Below the pieces are notes generated by a model. The model did no database searches. It had not been told where the DNA came from and saw nothing but the letters and a program-made list of their open reading frames with translations. The position numbers were made by a program, and so were the translations under genes. Source: Bifidobacterium breve (GTDB lineage: Bacteria; Actinomycetota; Acidimicrobiia; Acidimicrobiales; Ilumatobacteraceae). Taken from it: a stretch of 10,453 nt of DNA. The DNA is taken from positions 1-10,453 of the forward strand of contig CAMBWL010000024.1 in the NCBI GenBank assembly GCA_945871625.1. Direction: 5' to 3'. Of this stretch, positions 1-6,053 are shown in pieces. Each line of letters begins with the position of its first letter. The stretch's first letter is position 1.

Positions 1-661
1 GCTGCGCGGCAAGCACACTCACGACATCTGCAACTTGCTGAACCGTAACTTCAAAGCCGAGTTCGCATAGAGATGTGACTGGATATTCTGCGATGCCGCA
101 CGGCACGATGTGCTCGCGCATATAACTGAGATCTGTCGAAACATTCAGTGCGAACCCGTGCATCGTGCGCCCTCGCGAAACTCGCACACCGATCGCGCAA
201 ATCTTTTTCGGCTGATCACTTTGCACGTCGACCCAGACACCCGGATAACCGGCGAAGCGACCGACATTTTGCACGCCAAGGTGAACAAGTGTGTCAATCA
301 CAAGTTGTTCGACGTCAGAAACATAAGCCTGCATATCGGCTGGTCCGTTGACACCGTGCTTTGGTGCCAAATTCAAAATCGGGTACACAACTAATTGCCC
401 AGGGCCGTGATAGGTGATATCGCCACCGCGATTTACTTTGACCAGGTCTGCGCCGACTTGATTTGGATCGCATTTAAGGTTTTTAGTCAAATCAGTATTT
501 GACCCATATGTAAAAACATGTTGATGTTCAAGCATCAACAAATGCTGACGAGACGATTGTTTGAACATTGCAGTCTGTACTGCGAGCGCTTCGCGATATG
601 GCACCCTGCCAAGCCACCGAACATTCAACCTCGACGCAAGATCAGGTTTATCGCGCGACAC
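1..661 (-). CDS. lipB: Octanoyltransferase LipB, 3' end cut by the window edge
   Basis: LipB moves octanoyl from octanoyl-ACP onto the lipoyl-domain lysine of E2 and GcvH proteins, the first step of lipoate assembly in the cytosol. About 220 codons are visible. The family signature RGGDITYHGPGQLV lies at about residues 78-91. The catalytic lysine is expected at K153 (in KKICAIGVR) and the acyl-carrying cysteine at C188 (in IVPCGI), both present. Most LipB proteins have 210-240 residues, so only the C-terminus is missing. The chosen start is GTG at 659-661, because GGAG (671-674, minus strand) lies 9 nt upstream and the conserved region begins soon after; there is no suitable in-frame ATG near the N-terminus. 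The start lies 3 nt after the E2 stop codon, so the two genes are probably cotranscribed and translationally linked. LipA would be expected next, beyond the window. Family assignment is very secure; the exact start is less so. Confidence 0.95.
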   Translation of the reverse strand, partial: MSRDKPDLASRLNVRWLGRVPYREALAVQTAMFKQSSRQHLLMLEHQHVFTYGSNTDLTKNLKCDPNQVGADLVKVNRGGDITYHGPGQLVVYPILNLAPKHGVNGPADMQAYVSDVEQLVIDTLVHLGVQNVGRFAGYPGVWVDVQSDQPKKICAIGVRVSRGRTMHGFALNVSTDLSYMREHIVPCGIAEYPVTSLCELGFEVTVQQVADVVSVLAAQ

Positions 662-664
662 GAT

Positions 665-2065
665 TTAGAGCTCCGCTGACCAGTCCTGTGTTTCAAGAAC
701 TCGTTTGATTTTGGATAAGAAACCCGCGGCGTATGCACCGTCAAACGCCCGGTGATCCCAACTCATCGCCAAGTTGCCAACTGGATGAATCGCAATGCTC
801 TCAGAACCGTCACTCAAGAGCGCCACGACCGGCTTGCGCACGATCGCGTCTGTCGACATGATCGCAACTTGCGGCTGATTGATGATCGGCATTGTTAGCA
901 CCGAACCTGCAGAGCCATTGTTAGAAATCGTAAATGTACCGCCTTGAATTTCGTCGGGTGTGAGTTTTCGTGCACGAGCACGCGTTGCAAGGTCTGAAAT
1001 TTCGCGAGCGATTGCACGCAGACGCTTGCCGTCGGCACTGCGCACTACGGGCACCAATAGTCCGTTAAATTCAAGATCAACCGCGATGCCTAGGTCGACA
1101 TAATTGTGCACAACTAAGTTGTCACCTTCGATGCTGGCGTTCAATTTTGGATACTCAGCCAACGCTTCAACTATCGCCCGCGCAATAAACGGAAGATATG
1201 TCAGCGTAAAACCCTCTGCTTGTTTGAATTGATCTTTCACGTCGCTGCGAGTTGCGTCGACATTGGCATAGTCAACCTCAACGACGCTAAGGGCATGCGC
1301 ACTAACTGCCTGTGACATAATCATGTGCGTCGCGGTTAGTTTGCGAATTTTTGTCAGCGGCACAATCGTTTCGCGCTCTGACGGTGTTGTGAATTTTGCT
1401 GCTCGAGGTGCAGCAGGTGCAGGTTGTATGGCAGCAGGTGCAGGTGCTGAAAGCGGCGCGACATTCACAACTGGTGCCGGCGAAACTACTTTTGCAGTCG
1501 AGCCAGTTTTGTCGATGAAATCTAAAACATCTTCACGCGTGATGCGGCCGCCAGGACCAGTACCGACGAGTGCATTGACATCTATGCCGTGATCAGCAAC
1601 GAGGCGACGTACAACTGGTGAGAGAAGTTTGTTCGACGCACTCGACGGAATCGCAGTCCGTGTTGCAGTTGCGACGGCGGCTGGTACCGGTGCGGGCTGA
1701 GCAACAGGCGCTGGCGCGGGTGCAGGCGCGGGCTTAGCGACTGGTGCAGGCGCAGGTGCAGGTGCAGGTGCAGGTGCAGGTGCGGGCTTAGCGACTGGTG
1801 CAGGCGCAGGCTGAGCAACAGGCGCAGCACTCGCAGCACCAACAACTGCAATCACAGTGCCAACCGCAACCGTGTCGCCTTCGTTAACTCGAATCTCGGT
1901 GAGTGTGCCCGCGACAGGTGACGGCACTTCAGTGTCGACTTTGTCTGTTGAAACTTCGAACAATGGTTCGTCGGCAGCGACAGTGTCTCCCACTTTTTTG
2001 AACCAACGCGTTATCGTGCCCTCGGTGACAGTCTCGCCGAGTTGAGGAAGTGTGATGTCAGCCAT
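665..2065 (-). CDS. sucB: Dihydrolipoamide acyltransferase, E2 of a 2-oxoacid dehydrogenase complex
   Basis: This is the core enzyme of a pyruvate and/or 2-oxoglutarate dehydrogenase complex, passing the acyl group from E1 to CoA through a swinging lipoyl arm. The 466 residues show one lipoyl domain (1-76, with lipoyl lysine K42 in TDKVDTE), a long Ala/Pro/Val/Lys linker (about 77-145), a peripheral-subunit-binding domain (147-184, with LLSPVVRRL and GPGGRITREDV) and a catalytic acyltransferase domain (about 235-466) with the HxxxDG motif at H438 and D442. The start is ATG with GAGAG 8 nt upstream. Mycobacterial and corynebacterial E2s carry more than one lipoyl domain as I recall, so a single domain is a mild difference. 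In many actinobacteria one E2 serves both complexes, so SucB versus DlaT/AceF cannot be settled from sequence alone. The gene sits 59 bp after lpdA and 3 bp before lipB, an arrangement that supplies E3, E2 and the E2-modifying enzyme together. Confidence 0.95.
   Translation of the reverse strand: MADITLPQLGETVTEGTITRWFKKVGDTVAADEPLFEVSTDKVDTEVPSPVAGTLTEIRVNEGDTVAVGTVIAVVGAASAAPVAQPAPAPVAKPAPAPAPAPAPAPAPVAKPAPAPAPAPVAQPAPVPAAVATATRTAIPSSASNKLLSPVVRRLVADHGIDVNALVGTGPGGRITREDVLDFIDKTGSTAKVVSPAPVVNVAPLSAPAPAAIQPAPAAPRAAKFTTPSERETIVPLTKIRKLTATHMIMSQAVSAHALSVVEVDYANVDATRSDVKDQFKQAEGFTLTYLPFIARAIVEALAEYPKLNASIEGDNLVVHNYVDLGIAVDLEFNGLLVPVVRSADGKRLRAIAREISDLATRARARKLTPDEIQGGTFTISNNGSAGSVLTMPIINQPQVAIMSTDAIVRKPVVALLSDGSESIAIHPVGNLAMSWDHRAFDGAYAAGFLSKIKRVLETQDWSAEL
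1692..1830. repeat. Tandem and direct repeats encoding the E2 Ala/Pro linker
   Basis: Four perfect copies of the hexamer GGTGCA (1755-1778) plus a near copy (1779-1784) encode a Pro-Ala run on the minus strand. A perfect 29-bp direct repeat occurs at 1728-1756 and 1782-1810, 54 bp apart, and a related GGCTGAGCAACAGGCGC unit occurs at both edges (about 1695 and 1809). All unit lengths keep the frame, so copy-number change would lengthen or shorten the flexible linker without breaking E2. This is low-complexity coding DNA, not a mobile or CRISPR repeat. Confidence 0.9.
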
Positions 2066-2081
2066 GCAGTTTGCTCTCTAT

Positions 2082-2095
2082 CTAGTAGATACTAG
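2082..2095. promoter_or_regulatory. AT-rich perfect inverted repeat between lpdA and the E2 gene
   Basis: CTAGTA and TACTAG flank a 2-nt centre (GA), 17 to 30 nt upstream of the E2 start codon and just before its ribosome site. On the plus strand it is followed by TTTTTT, which resembles a terminator, but no plus-strand gene ends here. On the transcribed minus strand it would be a weak 5-bp hairpin in the lpdA-sucB spacer. It could be an operator, an RNA processing or stabilising hairpin, or chance. Confidence 0.35.
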
Positions 2096-2124
2096 TTTTT
2101 TGGCACATCTTGTTGCTCGGTTTG

Positions 2125-3525
2125 TCATGCGTTAATGCTTCTGCCAGTCAATGAAGTGACCGTCTCGCCGAAGAGTTCACTCAAACTTGGGTGCGGCATT
2201 ATGAATTCGGCGATCTCGTCGACTGAAGCCTCCCAGTTAACAGCCAAGTAACCAGCAGCCAACTGCTCGGTCACCCACGGGCCGACCATATGCACGCCTA
2301 AAACTTGACCGGCCGAACCATCTGGGTTCTTCTTTGCAATCACTTTTACGAGACCGTCGATCTCACCGAGAATCATCGCCCGCGAATTTGCACGAAACTG
2401 ATGCTTGGCGACAACTACATCGTGACCAGCGGCGCGCGCCTGTTCTTCTGAGGGCCCGGCCCACGCAACCTCTGGATGACAATAAATCGCCCACGGAACT
2501 CGGTCGTACATAACTGGGGTAACACTCTCACCACGCATATGTTTGACCGCCAAAATCGCCTCGGCATATGCAACGTGCGCGAGTTGCGGCGTATTGATTA
2601 GGTCACCGATCGCATAGACATCTTGCTCACCAGTTCGACAATATTCGTCGACAACAACAAACCCGCGATCATCAACTTTCGCAGTCGTGCCTTTGAGTCC
2701 GAGTTCGTCAGCGAACGGTCGACGACCAATCGACATGATCACCACGTCACAAACAACCGGGTCACCCGTGGCAAAAGTGATTTGTGTCGAGCCGTCAGGT
2801 TGCTTGCTCTGACCAGCAACCACTACCCCGGTGCGAATCGCGATTTTTTTCTTGGCAAAAGTCTTTACGACAACATTTGCAACATCCGGATCAAGACCAG
2901 GCAGAATCTTTGGTGCCCCCTCGATAACAGTTACCGCCGAACCCAAGTCGGCGAAAGTCGAGGCAAATTCACAACCGATTGCGCCGCCGCCAATAATTGC
3001 GATGCGCTTTGGAATCGTGCTCAACATCAAGACTTCATCAGATGTCATGATCGATCCACCGATTGGAAACCCCTTGATCGTGCGCGGCACAGAACCACTC
3101 GCGAGAATTACTTTTGCTCCCTGAACTTTCTTCACGGTGCCGTCGGTCATCGCAATGTTCACCGTGCGATTCGCTTCGAGCGAACCCGTGCCCAAGAAAT
3201 ATGAAACTTTCTTCGACTTGGTGAGACCAGTCAAACCTTTGACAAGTCCGTCAACGATGCGTGCCTTGCGCGCCTGGCTTACTGCAAAGTCGACACCCGT
3301 TAAACTTGCATTTATCCCAAATTCTGAAGCGTGTGCAACATGTCGATTGGTCGCCGCCGTCTCGAGAAAAGCCTTCGCCGGAATGCAACCGCGATTTAGA
3401 CAAGTGCCACCGATTGTGTCGCGCTCAATCAGCGCGACTTTCATGCCCGCCGAAGCCGCGTAAAACGCAGATGCATAGCCACCAGGACCTCCACCGATTA
3501 CGACGAGATCAAATTGGTCTGCCAA
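2125..3525 (-). CDS. lpdA: Dihydrolipoyl dehydrogenase (E3)
   Basis: This FAD enzyme reoxidises dihydrolipoyl groups on E2 (and on GcvH) with NAD+. Its 466 residues match the usual family length. Visible features are the FAD-binding GGGPGG (11-16), the redox disulfide C42/C47 in GGTCLNRGCIP, the NAD-binding GGGAIG (179-184), the second FAD-contact region around YAIGDL, and the C-terminal catalytic dyad H445/E450 in HPSLSE. The start is TTG at 3523-3525, which places the Rossmann motif at the normal distance; the purine-rich AAAGAGA lies 4 nt upstream and is only a modest ribosome site. The gene ends with TGA, one of several normal TGA stops in this window. It is the first of three genes (lpdA, E2, lipB) on one strand. 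Having E3 beside E2 suggests that this may be the main E3 of the cell, but other copies cannot be excluded. Confidence 0.97.
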   Translation of the reverse strand: MADQFDLVVIGGGPGGYASAFYAASAGMKVALIERDTIGGTCLNRGCIPAKAFLETAATNRHVAHASEFGINASLTGVDFAVSQARKARIVDGLVKGLTGLTKSKKVSYFLGTGSLEANRTVNIAMTDGTVKKVQGAKVILASGSVPRTIKGFPIGGSIMTSDEVLMLSTIPKRIAIIGGGAIGCEFASTFADLGSAVTVIEGAPKILPGLDPDVANVVVKTFAKKKIAIRTGVVVAGQSKQPDGSTQITFATGDPVVCDVVIMSIGRRPFADELGLKGTTAKVDDRGFVVVDEYCRTGEQDVYAIGDLINTPQLAHVAYAEAILAVKHMRGESVTPVMYDRVPWAIYCHPEVAWAGPSEEQARAAGHDVVVAKHQFRANSRAMILGEIDGLVKVIAKKNPDGSAGQVLGVHMVGPWVTEQLAAGYLAVNWEASVDEIAEFIMPHPSLSELFGETVTSLTGRSINA

Positions 3526-3552
3526 GGGGTCTCTTTCTGAGGATTTGCCCTA

Positions 3553-3581
3553 TTTATCGTAGCCGTCAAGGCCCGTGTCAC
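3553..3581 (-). promoter_or_regulatory. Candidate sigma70-type promoter of the lpdA operon
   Basis: On the minus strand GTGACA (3576-3581) and GATAAA (3553-3558) are separated by exactly 17 nt, which would give a transcript start near 3546 and a leader of about 20 nt before the TTG codon. The -35 box matches the consensus at five of six positions and the -10 box at four. This was found by eye and not scored against a model. Confidence 0.35.
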
Positions 3582-3590
3582 GACGAAGAC

Positions 3591-3683
3591 TTACCGTGAC
3601 ATGAGAAACAATTGCAAGGATCCCGCCAACAGAATGGCGACTCCGCACAACAACGAGACAATAATCAGTTTTCGAGTGCTCAA
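3591..3683 (-). CDS. Possible 30-residue single-span membrane peptide
   Basis: A short minus-strand frame starting at TTG (3681-3683) and ending at TAA (3591-3593) encodes a peptide beginning MSTRKLIIVSLLCGVAILL, continuing hydrophobic, and ending in LMSR. The layout is typical of a small membrane protein: positive residues at 4-5, then about 20 hydrophobic residues with small Gly/Ala/Ser, then a terminal Arg. Neighbouring frames of the same stretch give no such pattern. Against it, the start is TTG, there is no clear ribosome site, and the open frame extends upstream with further hydrophobic codons (FIAIVFTVL) but no start. It lies 65 bp upstream of lpdA in the same direction. Function unknown; it could also be a remnant of a longer membrane gene. 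Confidence 0.35.
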   Translation of the reverse strand: MSTRKLIIVSLLCGVAILLAGSLQLFLMSR

Positions 3684-3746
3684 GACCGTAAATACTATGG
3701 CGATAAATCATGTTCTGACTCGACAACCAATTATTGTGAATCATCG
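3684..3746. other. Divergent spacer upstream of the DsbE-like gene
   Basis: This is part of the 221-bp gap between the divergent lpdA and DsbE-like genes. For the plus strand, a TANNNT-type box TATTGT (3732-3737) lies 9 nt before the ATG at 3747, with no convincing -35 box and no Shine-Dalgarno sequence, which would fit a leaderless or nearly leaderless transcript as is common in actinobacteria. TACTAT and GATAAAT near 3694-3708 are alternative -10-like boxes. None is strong. Confidence 0.2.
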
Positions 3747-4310
3747 ATGACTAGACAGGTGAAATTCACACGAAATTCAGTTTTGGTTTTTTTGCTTCTT
3801 GGTGTCTCGAGTTGTGGCGCCGACGGTTCGACGAGCACCGTGCAGACAGATGCCACAGAAACCGTTGCCACATCTGAGACTTCGTCAGAGAACCTTTCGA
3901 TTGATGCAAACGCACAATTCACCGCGACACTTTTGAGCGGTGCAACATTTGATAGCGCAACAGTTTTAGAGTCTCAACCACTTGCACTTTGGTTTTGGGC
4001 ACCTGGTTGACGGGCATGTAAATCTGAGTCATCCTCGGTCGAGGCTGCATATAAATCTTTCAAGGGCAAAGTTCAGGTCACGGGCGTCGCATGGAACGGT
4101 AGTGGCGGAGACATGCAAGATTTTGTCAATGACAACGGTCTTTCATTCACGAACATCAACGACGGCGACGGCGAGATCTTTGCACGATTTAATGTGCCCT
4201 ACCAGCCGGCCTGGGTATTCATCGCCAAAGATGGCACCGTGACGACAAAGATCGGCGTGATTTCAGATTTAGAATTAGAACAAGAACTAAACAGACTGGC
4301 AACAAACTGA
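3747..4310 (+). CDS. MPT53/DsbE-like thioredoxin-fold lipoprotein with probable selenocysteine (in-frame TGA at codon 88)
   Basis: Read through TGA 4008-4010, this is a 187-residue protein. Residues 1-23 form a lipoprotein signal (Arg/Lys-rich start, VLVFLLLG, lipobox VSSC with C23), followed by a Ser/Thr-rich tether and a thioredoxin-fold domain (about 53-187). The active site reads LWFWAPG, then TGA, then RACKSE, so the TGA falls exactly on the first Cys of CxxC and C91 is the second. Downstream, QDFVNDNGLSFTNINDGDG and NVPYQPAWVF (cis-Pro P154) closely match M. tuberculosis MPT53/DsbE as I remember it, as does upstream QFTATLLSG. The frame stays open for 99 codons after the TGA with no other lesion. 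I infer Sec88, a UxxC thiol-disulfide oxidoreductase on the outer face of the membrane. The start is ATG 3747, since upstream in-frame residues do not look like a protein. The stop overlaps the next gene by one base. The alternative is a nonsense mutation or sequencing error. Confidence 0.8.
4030..4047 (+). promoter_or_regulatory. Candidate bacterial SECIS hairpin after the in-frame TGA
   Basis: In the mRNA, CCUC (4033-4036) pairs with GAGG (4041-4044) around the loop GGUC (4037-4040). One U/C mismatch further out, CA (4030-4031) pairs with UG (4046-4047). An outer helix AUGUA (4016-4020) with UGCAU (4046-4050) is an alternative closing stem. The first loop G is the 27th nucleotide after the UGA, inside the 16-37 nt range reported for bacterial SECIS elements, which also require a G at one of the first two loop positions. 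The E. coli fdhF loop likewise contains GGUC. Pairing was done by hand, with no energy computed. Confidence 0.55.
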
Positions 4311-4663
4311 TGGGCATTCGATCATTCGGCAAGCGACTGACTGCCGACAATCTTGAAATCGATTCAGAGCGACTTTGTGAACGATTCAAAGAATATGACT
4401 TCGTCAATATCGCTGACTCACAAAGTCGCACTCGCACGAAACTCGCAGGCGAAATTAAACGCATGCGAATTAAACCACGAAGTGGCATACCTGCCGTCGA
4501 ACTCGTGATCAACGACGGCACTGGTGAAGCCACGGTTATCTTCAGTGGTCGACGCAATATTCCGGGTGTCGATCATGGCAAGTGCATCATGGTTGATGGT
4601 GTGCCACATCGCGACGGTGGTCGCGTCGTAATTTTGAATCCGGCTTACACCCTGCTCGGGTAG
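4310..4663 (+). CDS. Small OB-fold nucleic-acid-binding-like protein
   Basis: This 117-residue protein resembles M. tuberculosis Rv2694c in size and layout. Residues 1-43 are charged and probably helical. Residues 44-117 form an OB-fold (tRNA_anti/RecG-wedge type), with strands around LAGEIKRMRIKP, AVELVINDGTGEATVIFSG and GKCIMVDGV, and the typical DGTG turn at 69-72. OB-folds of this type usually bind single-stranded nucleic acid, but no substrate is known for this family. The ATG overlaps the stop of the DsbE-like gene (TGATG), with no good ribosome site of its own, so translation is probably coupled. The gene converges on ceoC with only 7 bp between stop codons. As I recall, Rv2694c lies close to the ceoB/ceoC/permease group in mycobacteria, so the neighbourhood looks ancestral. 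Confidence 0.8.
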   Translation: MGIRSFGKRLTADNLEIDSERLCERFKEYDFVNIADSQSRTRTKLAGEIKRMRIKPRSGIPAVELVINDGTGEATVIFSGRRNIPGVDHGKCIMVDGVPHRDGGRVVILNPAYTLLG

Positions 4664-4670
4664 AGAAGTT

Positions 4671-5339
4671 TCAGCCGATTAATATTTTTTGAATCGCGGC
4701 TTCGGCGTCCTCGGTGATCAACACCATGACTTCATCACCCGCGCGCAAAATCGTGTCGCTCTCTGGCACGAGCACAACTTGGTCGCGCACGATCGCCACA
4801 ACTGTTGCGCTTCTCGGAAACTTCAACTCTTTCAAAGTCTTGTCACACGCGGGCGACACGGCTGCCAGAGTAACTTCGGCGAGTTCTGCTTTGCCACCCT
4901 TGAAATCCATCAGTTTGACAAAGTTGCCGACCGAAACTGCTTCTTGAACGAGACTTGTAATCAAGTGAGGTGTCGACACCGCAATGTCGATGCCCCACAT
5001 CTCGTTGAACATCCAATGATTTTTTGGATTGTTTACCCGCGCGATCACCCGTGGCGCACCAAACTCTTGTTTTGCCAACAACGAAACAACCAAGTTGTCT
5101 TCGTCGTCACCAGTTACGGCGGCGACAACTTCTGCGTCGGCGGCACCGGCCGCACGAAGAACTTCAACATCACACGCGTCGCCGAGATGCCAGCGAACGC
5201 CTTTGGCTTCTTCTTCTTTGCCATAATTGCGCACGACCGTGCGATCGTTTTCGACAACGACAACATCGTGACCCGCAGCCACGAGTTGCTCGGCCGTGAA
5301 ACGACCGACGCTGCCACCACCAGCGACTACAACTTTCAT
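4671..5339 (-). CDS. ceoC: TrkA-type RCK potassium-uptake regulatory protein (CeoC-like)
   Basis: This cytosolic regulatory subunit has 222 residues: an RCK_N/TrkA-N Rossmann domain (about 1-130) with GGGSVG at 7-12 and acidic E30 at the end of strand 2 (the pattern for NAD(H) binding), and an RCK_C/TrkA-C domain (about 140-220) containing LKELKFPRSATVVAIVRD and the ILRAGDEVMVLI motif. In known systems such proteins bind NAD(H), ATP/ADP or cyclic dinucleotides and gate a potassium transporter. Its ATG overlaps the stop of the upstream paralogue by 4 bp (ATGA, 5336-5339), so the two are probably made together and may pair. Length and order match mycobacterial CeoB/CeoC. No TrkH/KtrB channel gene is present; the nearest membrane protein is the divergent KimA-like importer. 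Confidence 0.9.
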   Translation of the reverse strand: MKVVVAGGGSVGRFTAEQLVAAGHDVVVVENDRTVVRNYGKEEEAKGVRWHLGDACDVEVLRAAGAADAEVVAAVTGDDEDNLVVSLLAKQEFGAPRVIARVNNPKNHWMFNEMWGIDIAVSTPHLITSLVQEAVSVGNFVKLMDFKGGKAELAEVTLAAVSPACDKTLKELKFPRSATVVAIVRDQVVLVPESDTILRAGDEVMVLITEDAEAAIQKILIG

Positions 5340-5989
5340 GACTTGCCTCGCTTCAAAAACTCGTCGAGTGCGTTGACGGAGTCTTTCTCGACTGTGAAAT
5401 AGGCGACGTCGCCCTGTTGGACGAGAGTTTTACTATCTGGAATGACAGCCGTGCTCAAACGACGCAACGCCGAAATACGAGCACCTTTGATTTCGAGTTC
5501 AAGAATTTTTTCGCCGACCAAGTTGTCGGGTAATGCTCTCTCGACAAGCACGATCGACGAGCTTGGGTCTGTCCATTCAACAGCCGGCAGGTCGGGCAAG
5601 ATTCGGCGCAGAATTCGATCTGAGGTCCATTTGACGGTAGCTACCGTGGCGATGCCAAGACGCTCGTAGATTTCGGCGCGCTTCGGGTCTGAGATTCGAG
5701 CGACGACTTTTTCGATGCCAAAACTTTCGCGGGCGACCCGGGCAACCAGAATATTTGAGTTGTCACCGTTCGTTACTGCGACAACTGCACTGGCTTGCTT
5801 GATGCCTGCCTGTTCAAGTACGTCGCGGTCGAAGCCGATGCCGGTGATTGTTTGACCTGCAAAATTGTCGCGAAGTCGAAAAAATGCATCCGACTTGCGA
5901 TCGACGACTGCGACGCTATGACCCGACGAAATCAGGCTCAATGCGAGTGTCGAACCAACTCGCCCGCAACCAACAATCACTACATGCAC
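5336..5989 (-). CDS. ceoB: TrkA-type RCK potassium-uptake regulatory protein (CeoB-like)
   Basis: This is the paralogous partner of the downstream ceoC-like gene. The 217 residues carry a TrkA-N Rossmann domain with GCGRVG at 7-12 and D30 after strand 2, then a shorter TrkA-C domain (about 135-217) with VGEKILELEIKGARISAL and the LVQQGDVAYF motif. The start is GTG at 5987-5989, directly before the first beta strand (HVVIVGCG); no upstream start or ribosome site is visible, so the message may be leaderless. The last four bases overlap the ceoC-like start. The N-terminal regulatory fold is well preserved in both proteins, so both probably bind nucleotide. It is divergent from the KimA-like gene across 64 bp, an arrangement that favours shared control of transporter and regulator. 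Confidence 0.9.
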   Translation of the reverse strand: MHVVIVGCGRVGSTLALSLISSGHSVAVVDRKSDAFFRLRDNFAGQTITGIGFDRDVLEQAGIKQASAVVAVTNGDNSNILVARVARESFGIEKVVARISDPKRAEIYERLGIATVATVKWTSDRILRRILPDLPAVEWTDPSSSIVLVERALPDNLVGEKILELEIKGARISALRRLSTAVIPDSKTLVQQGDVAYFTVEKDSVNALDEFLKRGKS

Positions 5990-6053
5990 GGGTTTAAGCC
6001 TATGCCAATGACTGCGTCAAATACTGTCGGTTGTGCGAGGATAGAAGACCGAA
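5990..6053. promoter_or_regulatory. Divergent ceoB / KimA-like intergenic region
   Basis: These 64 bp must hold both start regions. For the minus strand, TTGACG (6015-6020) is 17 nt from the weak box TTAAAC (5992-5997), and TAGGCT (5997-6002) is an alternative TANNNT box suited to leaderless initiation at the GTG. For the plus strand, TACTGT (6022-6027) is a TANNNT-like box, and GAGG (6037-6040) lies 13 nt before the ATG. The gap is too short for a ydaO-class cyclic-di-AMP riboswitch. Confidence 0.3.

Noticed and set aside
110..394. Plus-strand ORFs at the left edge
   Set aside because: They are antisense to lipB, whose signature motif and catalytic residues are clear on the minus strand.
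1728..1810. CRISPR-like direct repeats
   Set aside because: There are only two 29-bp copies, the spacing is filled by hexamer repeats, and all of it lies in frame inside the E2 linker.
2623..3204. A 193-residue plus-strand ORF antisense to lpdA
   Set aside because: lpdA is a certain gene with all catalytic motifs. The antisense frame has shadow composition.
3550..3744. A 64-residue minus-strand ORF upstream of lpdA
   Set aside because: The composition is not protein-like, there are no recognisable motifs, and it overlaps the candidate promoter. The alternate frame with a membrane span is more convincing.
3612..4010. A 132-residue protein ending at the TGA, with ATG at 3612
   Set aside because: The residues before 3747 are polar and non-protein-like, and the frame plainly continues past the TGA as a thioredoxin fold. 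The ATG at 3747 with its signal peptide is the better start.
4113..4310. A separate 65-residue gene starting at ATG 4113
   Set aside because: It is the C-terminal half of the thioredoxin-fold protein, starts mid-domain and lacks the active site. It is best read as part of the recoded gene.
4645..4700. Bidirectional terminator between the OB-fold gene and ceoC
   Set aside because: ACCC/GGGT at 4648-4660 has a weak 4-bp stem without a T-run after it, and the GCCGATT/AATCGCGGC pairing needs a 2-base bulge with the T-run inside the loop. Neither is convincing.
4689..5402. A 237-residue plus-strand ORF antisense to ceoC
   Set aside because: It is rich in His, Asn, Arg and Phe with no domain pattern, a typical shadow of the RCK gene on the other strand.
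5990..6053. A cyclic-di-AMP (ydaO) riboswitch before the KimA-like gene
   Set aside because: The known class needs well over 100 nt and only 64 bp are available, shared with a divergent gene.
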